A program made the position numbers and the translations under genes. The notes below the pieces were generated by a model. The model had not been told where the DNA came from, ran no database searches, and saw only the letters and a list, made by a program, of their open reading frames with translations. Below are positions 8,550 through 17,139 of a stretch of 64,000 bases of DNA, one piece after another. How positions within the stretch are numbered: the stretch's first letter is position 1; the number at the start of each line of letters is the position of its first letter. The stretch comes from Paenibacillus mesophilus (GTDB lineage: Bacteria > Bacillota > Bacilli > Paenibacillales > NBRC-103111), in assembly GCF_005938385.1 (NCBI RefSeq), contig NZ_VCRA01000005.1, positions 1-64,000 on the forward strand. The letters are read 5' to 3'.

Positions 8550-9635
8550 TCAGTCGTCGATATGCCAATCCAGCTTGATTTCGTTTCCCGTCCGGGAGGA
8601 TCGATAAATGGCGTCGAGTATTAAATTGTTCGTGAAGCCGGTCGTCACGTTCGAGATCGGTTCCGTTCCGTTTCTCAGACATTCGATAAAATGACGGTAC
8701 ATCGCCTCCCGCGGATTGCCTGCGCCTTCTGGGATGTCCAGCTGCGTATCGACGATCTCTCCGGAACGCTCGGCGAATAGCTTGCCCTCCTTGCCCCGCA
8801 AAGAAGCGCCTCCATCCGTCCCCATCAGATGCACGAAAGGACCGTTTTGCTCCACGTTTCCGTTGACGGCCCAGCTCACCTCGAGCGACAAGGCGGTTCC
8901 GTCCTCCATCTTGATCATTGCTCCGGCCAAATCCTCGACGTCGAAGCTTCCTCCCCAGTCGTGTGTCCCCCACTTGCCGATGCCGCGGCGATGCGGGCCG
9001 AATTCGGCAAAGGTCGAACCGAATACAGATGCCGGCTTCGGATCACCCATCAAATACAACGCCAGATCGAGCATGTGCACGCCGATATCGATGAGCGGAC
9101 CGCCGCCGGCCAGCTCCTTGCGCGTAAACCAGGTTCCCCAGCCGGGAATGCCCTTGCGACGGAACAGACCTGTCTTCGCGTAATAGATCCGCCCCAGTTC
9201 CCCGCTCTCCACCGTTTGCTTCAATCGCTGCGCCGCCGCTTCCCAACGCATCTGATGCGGGATCATAACGAACCGTCCAGCCTTCCGCTGCGCCCGCACG
9301 ATCGCCTTGGCCGCTTCGAGGTCGATCGCCATCGGCTTTTCCAGAATGACATGCTTCCCGGCCTCCAGCGCCTGAATCGCCAAGGGAGCGTGGTACTTGT
9401 TCGGTACCCCGATAACGGCGACTTGAATGTTCGGGTCTGCGAGCAGCTCCTCCGCCGTCCGGTATACGGTTGCGATTCCGTTTTCGGTTGCCCGCTCCTC
9501 CGCGAGCGGTAGATGCACATCGGTTATCGCGACAGTTTCGGCTTCATCCGGCAGTTGCGAAATCGTCTTCACATGCACCTTGCCGATATTGCCCGCACCA
9601 ATAATGCCGAACCTGATTTTTTCCTGTTCCTTCAT
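8550..9635 (-). CDS. Gfo/Idh/MocA family NAD(P)-dependent dehydrogenase
   Basis: A 361-aa oxidoreductase of the inositol/glucose-fructose dehydrogenase family. FGIIGAGNIGKVH near the N-terminus is the nucleotide-binding loop, VILEKPMAI the EKP motif with the catalytic Lys, and GGGPLIDIGVHMLDLALYLMG the conserved Asp/His segment of the substrate site. The start at 9635 (MKEQEKIRFG) has GAAGGAG about ten bases upstream; the ATG at 9656 is an alternative. It lies 44 bases after the esterase gene in the operon. Family members oxidise or epimerise sugars and cyclitols; the substrate here is unknown. Confidence 0.88.
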   Translation of the reverse strand: MKEQEKIRFGIIGAGNIGKVHVKTISQLPDEAETVAITDVHLPLAEERATENGIATVYRTAEELLADPNIQVAVIGVPNKYHAPLAIQALEAGKHVILEKPMAIDLEAAKAIVRAQRKAGRFVMIPHQMRWEAAAQRLKQTVESGELGRIYYAKTGLFRRKGIPGWGTWFTRKELAGGGPLIDIGVHMLDLALYLMGDPKPASVFGSTFAEFGPHRRGIGKWGTHDWGGSFDVEDLAGAMIKMEDGTALSLEVSWAVNGNVEQNGPFVHLMGTDGGASLRGKEGKLFAERSGEIVDTQLDIPEGAGNPREAMYRHFIECLRNGTEPISNVTTGFTNNLILDAIYRSSRTGNEIKLDWHIDD

Positions 9636-9679
9636 TTCCGTTTCGCTCCTTCTCATTCCTAGACGTTGGCGTTTCCTTA

Positions 9680-10744
9680 CTATCCGTTTCTTTCATTTAA
9701 CAGCCAGCGATCGAGAAAATCATAAGCCGCTTTGCGAATTTCGGGCGGAAAGCTATGCTCCTTCGCTCCCATTAGGGACAGAAAGCGGTCCCCATAGCCA
9801 AGCCATTTATAAAGACCATACAAGTCCTTCGTCACGTCGCCGATAGACTGCCAATGCGGAAAAATCGCATCGCTCTGCGCGCTGTAATTCATGAACGGAG
9901 CCGGAGCGGCCAGCGCGATAATCTCGTGAAAATCAAACGGAACCATCCCGCGGCTCAAATCATCCGTTACCCTTGGCAGATGGGTGTAAGAGCTTGCTCC
10001 AGCCTGCCGCGCAGTTTCTCTCCGGCCCCAGTGCGTCGGTTTGTCATCCTTTGCAAATGGGCTCAAGCCGCAACTGGAGACAACGGCTTTGATGCGAGAA
10101 TCCATGCCGGCCAAAAAGTAGCTGTTATAGCCGCCGAAGGAATGCCCGATGACGCCGATCCGATCGGCATCGACAAAGTTCTGCTCGCACAAGAAGTCGA
10201 CGCCCTGCATATGATCGACTATATTTTTACCGACCGTGGACCATCCAAGGTGGCGTAAGTAAAAAGGGACACTATTGAAATAGTTGTACCCGACTTCGAT
10301 TCGTTCCCCCGATGTCATGGCATCCGGAGCAAGCACTACGTAACCGCGGGATACAAGCTCCATGCCGTAGACATGATCCGGCTTGCCTTCCGGCAAGCAA
10401 ACTCCTCGTTTTCCTATTTCACTTGTGGGATGAAGCGCAAGAACCGCCGGGAGACGGCCAGGGAGGACTGCCGTTCTCTCCTTGTTCAAGGGAAGGAGCA
10501 AGTAAGCGGTAATCTTATCACCGTGCACGGTATCGTATACGATATGGCGGCGTATATGATCGTTGCTGACCATTTCCCCGAGCACTTCATAACGGACGGG
10601 TACCCTTTCCGGAACTCCCCCGATGTAGTCCAGCCAAATGTCGCGAATCCTTTGTATTTTCTCGCGAAACTGCTCTTTCGTTTCTATACCGTCCAGGAGC
10701 GGGGGGACTCCCTCCCTATGCAATTTAAAAATATTGTAGGCCAT
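9680..10744 (-). CDS. Alpha/beta hydrolase, acetyl-xylan-esterase or dienelactone-hydrolase type
   Basis: A 354-aa hydrolase. GHSFGGYNSYF near residue 200 is the nucleophile elbow. SAQSDAIFP supplies the likely acid Asp and AKEHSFPPEIR the His. There is no signal peptide, so it acts in the cytoplasm. The ATG has GGAGG nine bases before it. It lies 21 bases after the solute-binding lipoprotein gene and just before the Gfo/Idh/MocA gene, suggesting it removes an ester group such as acetyl or methyl from an imported oligosaccharide. The precise ester is an inference. Confidence 0.8.
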   Translation of the reverse strand: MAYNIFKLHREGVPPLLDGIETKEQFREKIQRIRDIWLDYIGGVPERVPVRYEVLGEMVSNDHIRRHIVYDTVHGDKITAYLLLPLNKERTAVLPGRLPAVLALHPTSEIGKRGVCLPEGKPDHVYGMELVSRGYVVLAPDAMTSGERIEVGYNYFNSVPFYLRHLGWSTVGKNIVDHMQGVDFLCEQNFVDADRIGVIGHSFGGYNSYFLAGMDSRIKAVVSSCGLSPFAKDDKPTHWGRRETARQAGASSYTHLPRVTDDLSRGMVPFDFHEIIALAAPAPFMNYSAQSDAIFPHWQSIGDVTKDLYGLYKWLGYGDRFLSLMGAKEHSFPPEIRKAAYDFLDRWLLNERNG

Positions 10745-10765
10745 AATTGTGTTCCTCCGTATACG

Positions 10766-12088
10766 CTACTTTTCTGCTTGCTTGGCCGACGCTATCTCCT
10801 TGTTCGCCAATTCCGCGGCTTCTCTCAATGCTGTATTCACATCTTTTTTGCCGGTGGCTACCTGATCGAAAGCCGCTATATATTGCTTTTGCACGATGGC
10901 GTTATACGGGGTCTGAGCCATCGGCTTGGCGTATTGCTTCGGTACGACGGCGTTGATATTTTTTCCTTTGTACTGCGGCACGTCAATACCGAACGATTTC
11001 CGAATGCTCTCATTTTGCAGAACGCTGCCGTCTCCCAGCTTGGAGCGGATCATCTGAACCTCCTCGGAAGTTAAATATTGAATGACCCGGAACGCCGCAT
11101 CCCGATGCTTGCTTGTGCCCGGGATATACAAATAGGTCGGCGTCGCTTGCGGTCCGATGCCCGGCGCCTCAGGAAACGACGGAAATGCGATCATGTCCCA
11201 GTTCATGTCCCATGTCGTTAAGCCCGGATTCCCCGGAGAAGCGTACATGGCAGCTATTTTATCTTTGGCGAACAGGTTGGTCTGCGCGGCCCCGCTGATT
11301 GTCGCGAGGTCCACTTCGTTGCCGGGTATCTTGTAGAAGCGGGTCATAAGCTCCGTCCATCTTTTCCAGCCTTCATCGGCAAGCGCCTTATGCGTTTTCG
11401 AATCCGCATAGGAAAGGGACATCTGGTTTTTTTCCACACTCAATGTAGAGTTCATGACAAGCCCGCGATATTGCACGCCGCCTTCCGTGCGGGTCAACTT
11501 TTGTGCGACTTCGTAAATATCGTCCCACGTCATATTGTCGTTCGGATAAGGAACCCCGAATTTATCAAAAAGGTCTTTATTGTAGAAGAATGGCGCCGCG
11601 TTCATGATGACCGGCAGTCCATAGATGGCTTCCCCGCCCGAGATTGCCTTCTGGATATCAAGGGTGGTCGGGTATAGCTTCGTCAGGTCGTATTTATATG
11701 TTTTGATCAGATCCGAAAGATCCGCCTGCAACCGATAGTCGATAAACGAACTGAACGTCTGACTCTGCGAAACCATCATAATATCGATCGATTGACCGGT
11801 CGCCACCAATTCTTTCTCGGTCTGGCCGGGCCCCCTGGGAATGAAGTTCAATGTCAAATGAGGATACTTCGCTTTGATCAGGCTGCCGTAGGTGGTATCG
11901 AACCATTCTTGCGTTCGGGCTGTGGAAATCGTCTGGAAAATGTTTAATGTAATCGGCTCGGTGCCAACAGCGGCAGGTTGTTCTTTGTCAACTTGACGAT
12001 TCCCGTTATCGGTATTGTCGTTTCCGCCGCATGCTGTCGCAACGGCGGTGAGGCAGGCGAATAACATAGCCATCTTCCTGAACTTCAT
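10766..12088 (-). CDS. Extracellular solute-binding lipoprotein (sugar type)
   Basis: A 440-aa family 1 substrate-binding protein. The signal peptide ends in the lipobox TAVATAC with Cys20 as the lipid anchor. Features shared with the other binders here include LFDKFGVPYPNDNMTWDD, GGVQYRGL and VNTALREAAELA at the C-terminus. AAGGGGAG precedes the ATG. It is the second gene of the operon headed by the FAD oxidoreductase. No permease or ATPase gene lies nearby, so it must pair with a transporter encoded elsewhere or serve as a surface binder. Confidence 0.9.
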   Translation of the reverse strand: MKFRKMAMLFACLTAVATACGGNDNTDNGNRQVDKEQPAAVGTEPITLNIFQTISTARTQEWFDTTYGSLIKAKYPHLTLNFIPRGPGQTEKELVATGQSIDIMMVSQSQTFSSFIDYRLQADLSDLIKTYKYDLTKLYPTTLDIQKAISGGEAIYGLPVIMNAAPFFYNKDLFDKFGVPYPNDNMTWDDIYEVAQKLTRTEGGVQYRGLVMNSTLSVEKNQMSLSYADSKTHKALADEGWKRWTELMTRFYKIPGNEVDLATISGAAQTNLFAKDKIAAMYASPGNPGLTTWDMNWDMIAFPSFPEAPGIGPQATPTYLYIPGTSKHRDAAFRVIQYLTSEEVQMIRSKLGDGSVLQNESIRKSFGIDVPQYKGKNINAVVPKQYAKPMAQTPYNAIVQKQYIAAFDQVATGKKDVNTALREAAELANKEIASAKQAEK

Positions 12089-12151
12089 CAGTCTCGCTCC
12101 CCTTTTAAAACCCGAATGATTGAAATCACTCCAGCGCTCTTTATATCCCGC

Positions 12152-13801
12152 CTACATCGCCGCAAATTCCGGCCACTTCAATTCGATGCCCGCCTGTTCA
12201 AGGAGCTGTTGGAAATCTTTCAGCGTTGCCTCGTGGTTCCGAACTTCGCGAGGCTGAATCTGTTTATCGAGGCAGTAGCTTGCCAAATATCCCGCAGCTT
12301 CACCTACATTCCATTCTACGGGATGCAAGCGGTAGCAGCCGTTCGTAATATGAGTCACGCCGAGATTTTTGCAAGCGGGCAGCAAATTTTTCATCCGAAC
12401 CGGGATGAGGGAACCAAGCGGAATTTGAAACGGTAAGCAGGAAATATCGATATAATGCCTATTGCCGGTACTGGGATGGAGATCAATTCGGTAATACCCC
12501 ACGCCCACGGAATCATGGAATGGCTCCGCGCGTCCGTCCGTCCTTGCTTCCGGGCTGATATGCTGCTCCAATACGGTAAATTCGGCCTTAATGCGTCTCG
12601 ATTCACGGATATACGGATACATGGCAAGCCCGTCCTCCGTACCGACCACATCTTTACGAAGTCTTAGGCCGGGATAACCGGCTTTTCCGTCAGGGCGGGG
12701 CGCTTCGGTCTGCATCCAATAGAGGAGGGACAAGCTCAGTTGCTTGGCGCTTTCCAGATGCCGGTTTCGTTCCTCCTCCGACACATCGATAATCGGTCCG
12801 AGCCAGTAGTCATTTTGCTGCCAATTGACAATGGTGATGTCGCTGTCAAACGTTCCGTCCAAAAAATTTGACCTATCGATGATCCGCCGGTATCGCCATA
12901 AATCCGCTGTTTTGCTGAACAGGCCGAATTCGCGAGGCTGAAGCGTTCGGGGCAAAACACCGGTCCAATCAAGCAGCTTCCCGGGCCAAAAATCGGCTTG
13001 ATACGATCGCCAGAAATCGTAGTCTCTCGGCCGTTCAATGGTATGGTCTTCTCCCTCGCAGTAATCAAGGGCAAACACATACGTGAACGCCTGCATGTCC
13101 ATCGGAAGCGAGTCGCCGTCCACGGCGTGCGGCTCGCCGGTTTCACTTTTGGCTTCCGCTCCCGTCGTGTACTCCGTCCCGGTCATGGGCAGCAAGTCCC
13201 CGCATTCGGTAGCGTCCAGGAAGAAGGAAGCGACTATGGTCTCATCATGCCCCGTCTCCAGATTTCGCACGGTTACCGTATGCACCGTATCCCCGACTGT
13301 TTCTGCCTTGATAGGCACCCGGCGCATGAGCAGCTTCACTTTCCCGCTGTGCACATAAGGAGCCAGCATTTCCTGGAGCACGGCCAGCGCGCTGCGGGGA
13401 TCGTGGCAAAGTCGGCTCACCGCTCCGTTTCCCGGATTCAGATTCGGCTTGCGACAGGCTTCCGCTGTCAAAGGAAAATTTCGACGATAATAGTTTCGAA
13501 CCCCTTCGCGAAAGCTTCTGTAGCTGCGGGTGCAGCCAAATTGCTCGATCCACCTATGCTCGTCAGGCGGAACCGCCTGGCTAGTTAACTGTCCGCCGAT
13601 CCATGCTGTTTCCTCCGTCATGACTACCGCTTTGCCCGTTGCGGCTGCCGCCAGCGCAGCGGCACAACCGCCGAGCCCCCCTCCAATGATCGCAATGTCG
13701 GCGTGAATCTCCAGTTTCGTATGAATCGCCTCAGCGCCCGTCAATTCCATTTCGTATGACTCCCCCGTTTCAGCGGTTCGCTCCGCCGACGCATTATCCA
13801 A
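12152..13801 (-). CDS. FAD-dependent oxidoreductase
   Basis: A 549-aa flavoprotein of the FAD_oxidored (PF12831) type. IAIIGGGLGGCAAALAAAATG is the dinucleotide-binding GxGxxG loop, followed by the acidic MTEE. GDLLPMTGTEYTTGAEA and the C-terminal GNRHYIDISCLPFQIPLG segment fit the family. No export signal is seen. TTG at 13801 is the start, with AAGGGG eight bases upstream. It heads the leftward operon and is divergent from the AraC regulator. A short fragment of a paralogue (IKAEFTVLEQHI) is at 57313-57402. It probably oxidises a sugar or sugar-linked group; the substrate is unknown. Confidence 0.85.
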   Translation of the reverse strand: MDNASAERTAETGESYEMELTGAEAIHTKLEIHADIAIIGGGLGGCAAALAAAATGKAVVMTEETAWIGGQLTSQAVPPDEHRWIEQFGCTRSYRSFREGVRNYYRRNFPLTAEACRKPNLNPGNGAVSRLCHDPRSALAVLQEMLAPYVHSGKVKLLMRRVPIKAETVGDTVHTVTVRNLETGHDETIVASFFLDATECGDLLPMTGTEYTTGAEAKSETGEPHAVDGDSLPMDMQAFTYVFALDYCEGEDHTIERPRDYDFWRSYQADFWPGKLLDWTGVLPRTLQPREFGLFSKTADLWRYRRIIDRSNFLDGTFDSDITIVNWQQNDYWLGPIIDVSEEERNRHLESAKQLSLSLLYWMQTEAPRPDGKAGYPGLRLRKDVVGTEDGLAMYPYIRESRRIKAEFTVLEQHISPEARTDGRAEPFHDSVGVGYYRIDLHPSTGNRHYIDISCLPFQIPLGSLIPVRMKNLLPACKNLGVTHITNGCYRLHPVEWNVGEAAGYLASYCLDKQIQPREVRNHEATLKDFQQLLEQAGIELKWPEFAAM

Positions 13802-14099
13802 ACAAGTTGCCCCTTTTCATGCCGTTCTTCGTTTTTTGACATTCGAACTAGCTCCTTTCCGACAAGATTGCCTTTGAGCATGAATCGCAAAGGCTTCAAA
13901 AAAAATTATAGAGTTCGACCCATTTTGTCGTCTTCAAAAAAATTGACCGGATATCCCTGATAAATTGATCGCTTCCGTTTACTGACGTTCGTCGGCCATA
14001 AACTTGCAATTTGCGCTATTCTCATTTTTTTGGAATTGCCCTATAATGAAATCAAAAGAAGCGGGAACGGATCAATACGGAGGGAAGGGGGCTTTTGTT
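13802..14099. promoter_or_regulatory. Divergent promoter region
   Basis: The 298-base spacer between the leftward FAD-oxidoreductase operon and the rightward AraC gene must contain both promoters. It is AT-rich in its middle (about 13890-13970). I could not pick out a clear operator dyad. Confidence 0.4.
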
Positions 14100-14978
14100 A
14101 TGAAACTGAACGAGAGCTTGTTGAAAGCGCCACCCACTTTAAACGTCATTGTTGAAAACGGTTTCAAATCTTATCCTGTTTATGCGCGCAAAGACCACCT
14201 CCGCGCGCACAACTACTGTCTTCATACTCAACCCGGCATCGAAATCAATCTGACGATAGAAGGAAAAGCCGCCTATGTCATTGGAAATCATGTGAGTATG
14301 CAATATCCCGGCCAACTACTTGTATTCTCGGGCAAAGTGCCCCATCAAGTCTACATCGATCCCTCTTGCCAGTATAAACGAACAGTTGTCTGCTTTGACG
14401 AATCTAGCATGCGTGAAGCCGGTTTCCGCTTGGCACCGGATCTGGAAATGGTCCGTTTGCCGGCTCTGGCGTACCAACAAGTCCATTTGGAGCCGGAGAT
14501 GTTTGCCGATATCAAACAAATCGCTTCCCGTCTGTCGGATGAAATCCAAGTGAAGCATACCGGATGGAAGCAAGTCGTGAGCTCCCAGCTCAGCATTTTG
14601 TCCGTGTACATTCGCCGCAGCATGGAAGCTTCGGCGAATATCGGTAACCAAGATATCGTGTCGCTTTGCTGCGATTATATCGTCGAGCATTTGCCGGACA
14701 ACCTTTCGTTAAAGCATGTGGCCAGCATGTTCCACGTCAGTCCGGAGCACTTGATCCGGCTGTTCAAACGTGAAAAAAATATTACATTTTACCAGTTCGT
14801 TCTGCAACAACGCGTGTCGGAGAGCAAACGGATGCTTCTGAACTGTCCCAATATGACCTTGACGGATATCGCCTATGCTGTCGGTTTTCCATCAGCGGCG
14901 CAATTTTCCCGGATATTTAAAACCTCAACCGGGACACTTCCCAGCCAATTTCGTTGTCCTCTTCAGCCGCACAGATAA
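14100..14978 (+). CDS. AraC family transcriptional regulator
   Basis: A 292-aa regulator. The start MKLNESLLK at 14100 follows AAGGGGG; the frame is open from 14004 but lacks a ribosome binding site there. The N-terminal half is a cupin-like effector domain (GIEINLTIEGKAAYVIGNH, QYPGQLLVFSGKVPHQV). Residues about 190-290 are two helix-turn-helix units (LSLKHVASMFHVSPEHLIRLFK and LTDIAYAVGFPSAAQFSRIFK). It is divergent from the FAD/solute-binding/esterase operon and most likely controls it in response to a sugar. Confidence 0.9.
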   Translation: MKLNESLLKAPPTLNVIVENGFKSYPVYARKDHLRAHNYCLHTQPGIEINLTIEGKAAYVIGNHVSMQYPGQLLVFSGKVPHQVYIDPSCQYKRTVVCFDESSMREAGFRLAPDLEMVRLPALAYQQVHLEPEMFADIKQIASRLSDEIQVKHTGWKQVVSSQLSILSVYIRRSMEASANIGNQDIVSLCCDYIVEHLPDNLSLKHVASMFHVSPEHLIRLFKREKNITFYQFVLQQRVSESKRMLLNCPNMTLTDIAYAVGFPSAAQFSRIFKTSTGTLPSQFRCPLQPHR

Positions 14979-15135
14979 CGAGCGGATTCTCGACATAATT
15001 CTCGACCGAATGCCATACGAGATGAACCAGCTCGCGGCCGACATGCTCCAGACGCTCGTTTATCACTTCCAGCCCAAGCTTGTACGGCTTCTTCTCGTTC
15101 GTGAACGTAAATTTGTAGTTGGTAATTAACTGCCA
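14918..15135 (-). pseudogene. Start-less coding fragment, family unknown
   Basis: A frame of about 70 codons without any start codon, flanked upstream by an in-frame TAG (15136-15138) and ending in TAA at 14918-14920. It reads YKFTFTNEKKPYKLGLEVI and later HLVWHSVENYVENPLVI. Codon third positions are strongly G/C-biased, as in real genes of this region. It overlaps the 3' end of the AraC gene on the opposite strand by about 60 bases. It is probably the leftover tail of a deleted gene. Confidence 0.4.
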
Positions 15136-15202
15136 CTATCGACTTCGTTTATACATTTTCCCGAGATGGGACGGCCTATAAAAATTTTCAAATAACGAAT
15201 AA

Positions 15203-15231
15203 AACCCCGTCCAGCCAAAGCCGAACGGGTT
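15203..15231 (-). terminator. Terminator-like hairpin
   Basis: On the minus strand, AACCCGTTCGGCTTTGGC is followed by GGACGGGGTT and then TTATT. The stem is centred on CCCGT/ACGGG. It lies just past the end of the metallo-hydrolase pseudogene. Confidence 0.55.
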
Positions 15232-15290
15232 ATAGCACGATATCATGTAGAGGAACGAGATTCCAGTATTCCCTCATTAGATCGAATTCC

Positions 15291-15722
15291 TCAGTCGTTC
15301 CAAACATCTTCCATCAGTTTCTTCATATACCGAGCTCGTTCCTCTGTTGCCTCGCTATCTACTACCCATACCCCTTCGTGAAGAACGACAAATCGTTACG
15401 TAACACCACAATGTTCTTGTTTGCCAGCTTCGCAAGAATTTCCGATGTCGGATGTCCTTATTTATTTTTGCCGGATTGGATGACCGCATACCTTGGGTTG
15501 ACACGTTCCAGGAAAGGATTACTCGTCGAAGAATTGGAGCCATGGTGCCCGATTAGCAGAACATCGGCTTTCAGCATTGTGCTACTCGTCACAAGATCTG
15601 CTTCACTCTTGGTTTCTGCGCCACTGCATCATTTCAATCCCACGTTTACGCTTTCTCAGCGCTGTCCATTAGTCAACAATTCCGAGCGATGGTCATATTT
15701 TTCCTGCTATCGGCTCGCCTGA
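15291..15722 (-). pseudogene. Broken metallo-beta-lactamase-fold hydrolase (ComEC-like C-terminal type)
   Basis: Joining frames gives ADVLLIGHHGSNSSTSNPFL, VNPRYAVIQSGKNK[stop]GHPTSEILAKL and, after a frame change, VVLHEGVWVVDSEATEE. LIGHHGS is the metal-binding HHGS motif and the whole matches the end of MBL-fold proteins related to the ComEC hydrolase domain. An in-frame TAA replaces a Tyr codon, a frameshift lies near 15370, and the part upstream of about 15600 contains further stops. The 5' two thirds are missing. Confidence 0.75.
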
Positions 15723-15742
15723 CTTGGCTGAACGCGCTGATG

Positions 15743-15772
15743 CAGAAAAGCCGTCCGGCAAGCCGGACGGCT
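15743..15772 (-). terminator. Rho-independent terminator of the MFS operon
   Basis: A perfect 10-bp stem, AGCCGTCCGG (15749-15758) with CCGGACGGCT (15763-15772) and a 4-base loop. Read on the minus strand, TTTTCTGC follows the stem. It lies about 95 bases past the MFS stop codon. Confidence 0.85.
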
Positions 15773-15866
15773 GATAACAACGTCGAATTTGTTGGGTAAA
15801 AAGTTAGCTTCACAGCTGATTAACCGCATCGGACCACGACATGCGATAAAAATTGAGCCGGAGCGG

Positions 15867-17051
15867 TTAGCTCAGCTCAATCTTTTTCCGTCTTGCCGGT
15901 CGGAGCAGCGCGAAGCTGCTGGCGAGCAGCACGAGAGCGCCGAATACATAAGGAAGCTCGATGCGGATATCGAATAACACGCCCGCCAGCGCCGGGCCGA
16001 ATATGGTGCCAATGCTCGTATAAGCGTTGCTCATCCCGGCCACGAAGCCTTGGTCCTGCCCAGCATCCTTGGACAGCAGCGTATTGATCGTCGGGCGCAA
16101 AATGTTGTTGAACGTAAAAAAAAGCGAGGTTACGGCCATTACATAGATGAATTGCCCCGAGAACAGCAGACAGACGAGCGATACTGCCGACAGCAGCAGC
16201 ATGGCGGCAATGATCCGCCTCTCGCCGAATCGCCTCGAGAGCCTCTCAGTCAGCACGATTTGATTGAACGTGCCGATCAAGGAGCATAAGGTGATCAGCA
16301 CGGCAATTTCACGTGTTGTAAATCCGTAGCCCTGAACGACATATAGAGGAAAAACAGCTTCGAAATGCGTAAGGCCGAACGTCATCGCAAACACGATCAG
16401 CAGCATAAGGAAATAACGTGACCGAACCGAAAGCGCGATTTGGCGGAACACATGATCCCGCTTCTCTTTCGCCCACATTCGCTTCCGCCGCAGTTCCTCC
16501 GGCAGTGATTCCGGCAGCATTCGCAGGCTGCAAGCCATGGCCAGCACTCCGATGCAGGCGGAGGCGAAAAACGGCGACTTGATGCCCCATTCGGCAAGCA
16601 GGCCTCCGATGCCGGGACCGATAATGAATCCGGACGACATCGAAGCGCCGATCCATGACATCGCTTTGTTTCGATTCTTGTCGGTCGTAATGTCGGCGGC
16701 GTAAGCGATGATGGACGGGACGAGGGCGGCCGAGCCCATCCCGCCGATCAATCGCGAAACGAACAGCAGGGACAAGTCCTCCGCAGCAGCCGCCGCCAGA
16801 TTGGAGACGGCGAACAGGATCAGCCCGGTTACGATCATCGGCTTGCGGCCGAAACGATCGGATAGATTACCCGCGATGGGCGAGAACAGGAATTGCGTCA
16901 AGCCGAAGCTGGAAACCAGATACCCCGCCGCTTGTCCACCCGCCCCGTACTCCCGGAGAAGATCCGGCATAATCGGAATGACGATCCCCATGCCGAGATT
17001 GGCGAGAAACATATTCAGCAGCAGCAGCGGAAAAGCAGATTTGGAAAGCAT
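15867..17051 (-). CDS. Major facilitator superfamily exporter, multidrug/Tet type
   Basis: A 394-aa, 12-helix membrane protein. GNLSDRFGRKPM between helices 2 and 3 is MFS motif A, and GFIIGPGIGG in helix 5 is the antiporter motif C of drug:H+ exporters. The C-terminus is basic and cytoplasmic. AGAGG precedes the ATG. It is the last gene of an apparent operon with two amidohydrolases (88 bases from the second) and ends at a strong terminator. It could move the amidohydrolase substrate or product; drug efflux is the generic alternative. Confidence 0.88.
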   Translation of the reverse strand: MLSKSAFPLLLLNMFLANLGMGIVIPIMPDLLREYGAGGQAAGYLVSSFGLTQFLFSPIAGNLSDRFGRKPMIVTGLILFAVSNLAAAAAEDLSLLFVSRLIGGMGSAALVPSIIAYAADITTDKNRNKAMSWIGASMSSGFIIGPGIGGLLAEWGIKSPFFASACIGVLAMACSLRMLPESLPEELRRKRMWAKEKRDHVFRQIALSVRSRYFLMLLIVFAMTFGLTHFEAVFPLYVVQGYGFTTREIAVLITLCSLIGTFNQIVLTERLSRRFGERRIIAAMLLLSAVSLVCLLFSGQFIYVMAVTSLFFTFNNILRPTINTLLSKDAGQDQGFVAGMSNAYTSIGTIFGPALAGVLFDIRIELPYVFGALVLLASSFALLRPARRKKIELS

Positions 17052-17139
17052 TCGTTACCTCTTTTGTCTGGAATGTCGAGTTACAGCTTCCGTTCCTTTG
17101 GATGGGCTCTGGCGGCATGACCGGCGCGCCGTCTCCGGT

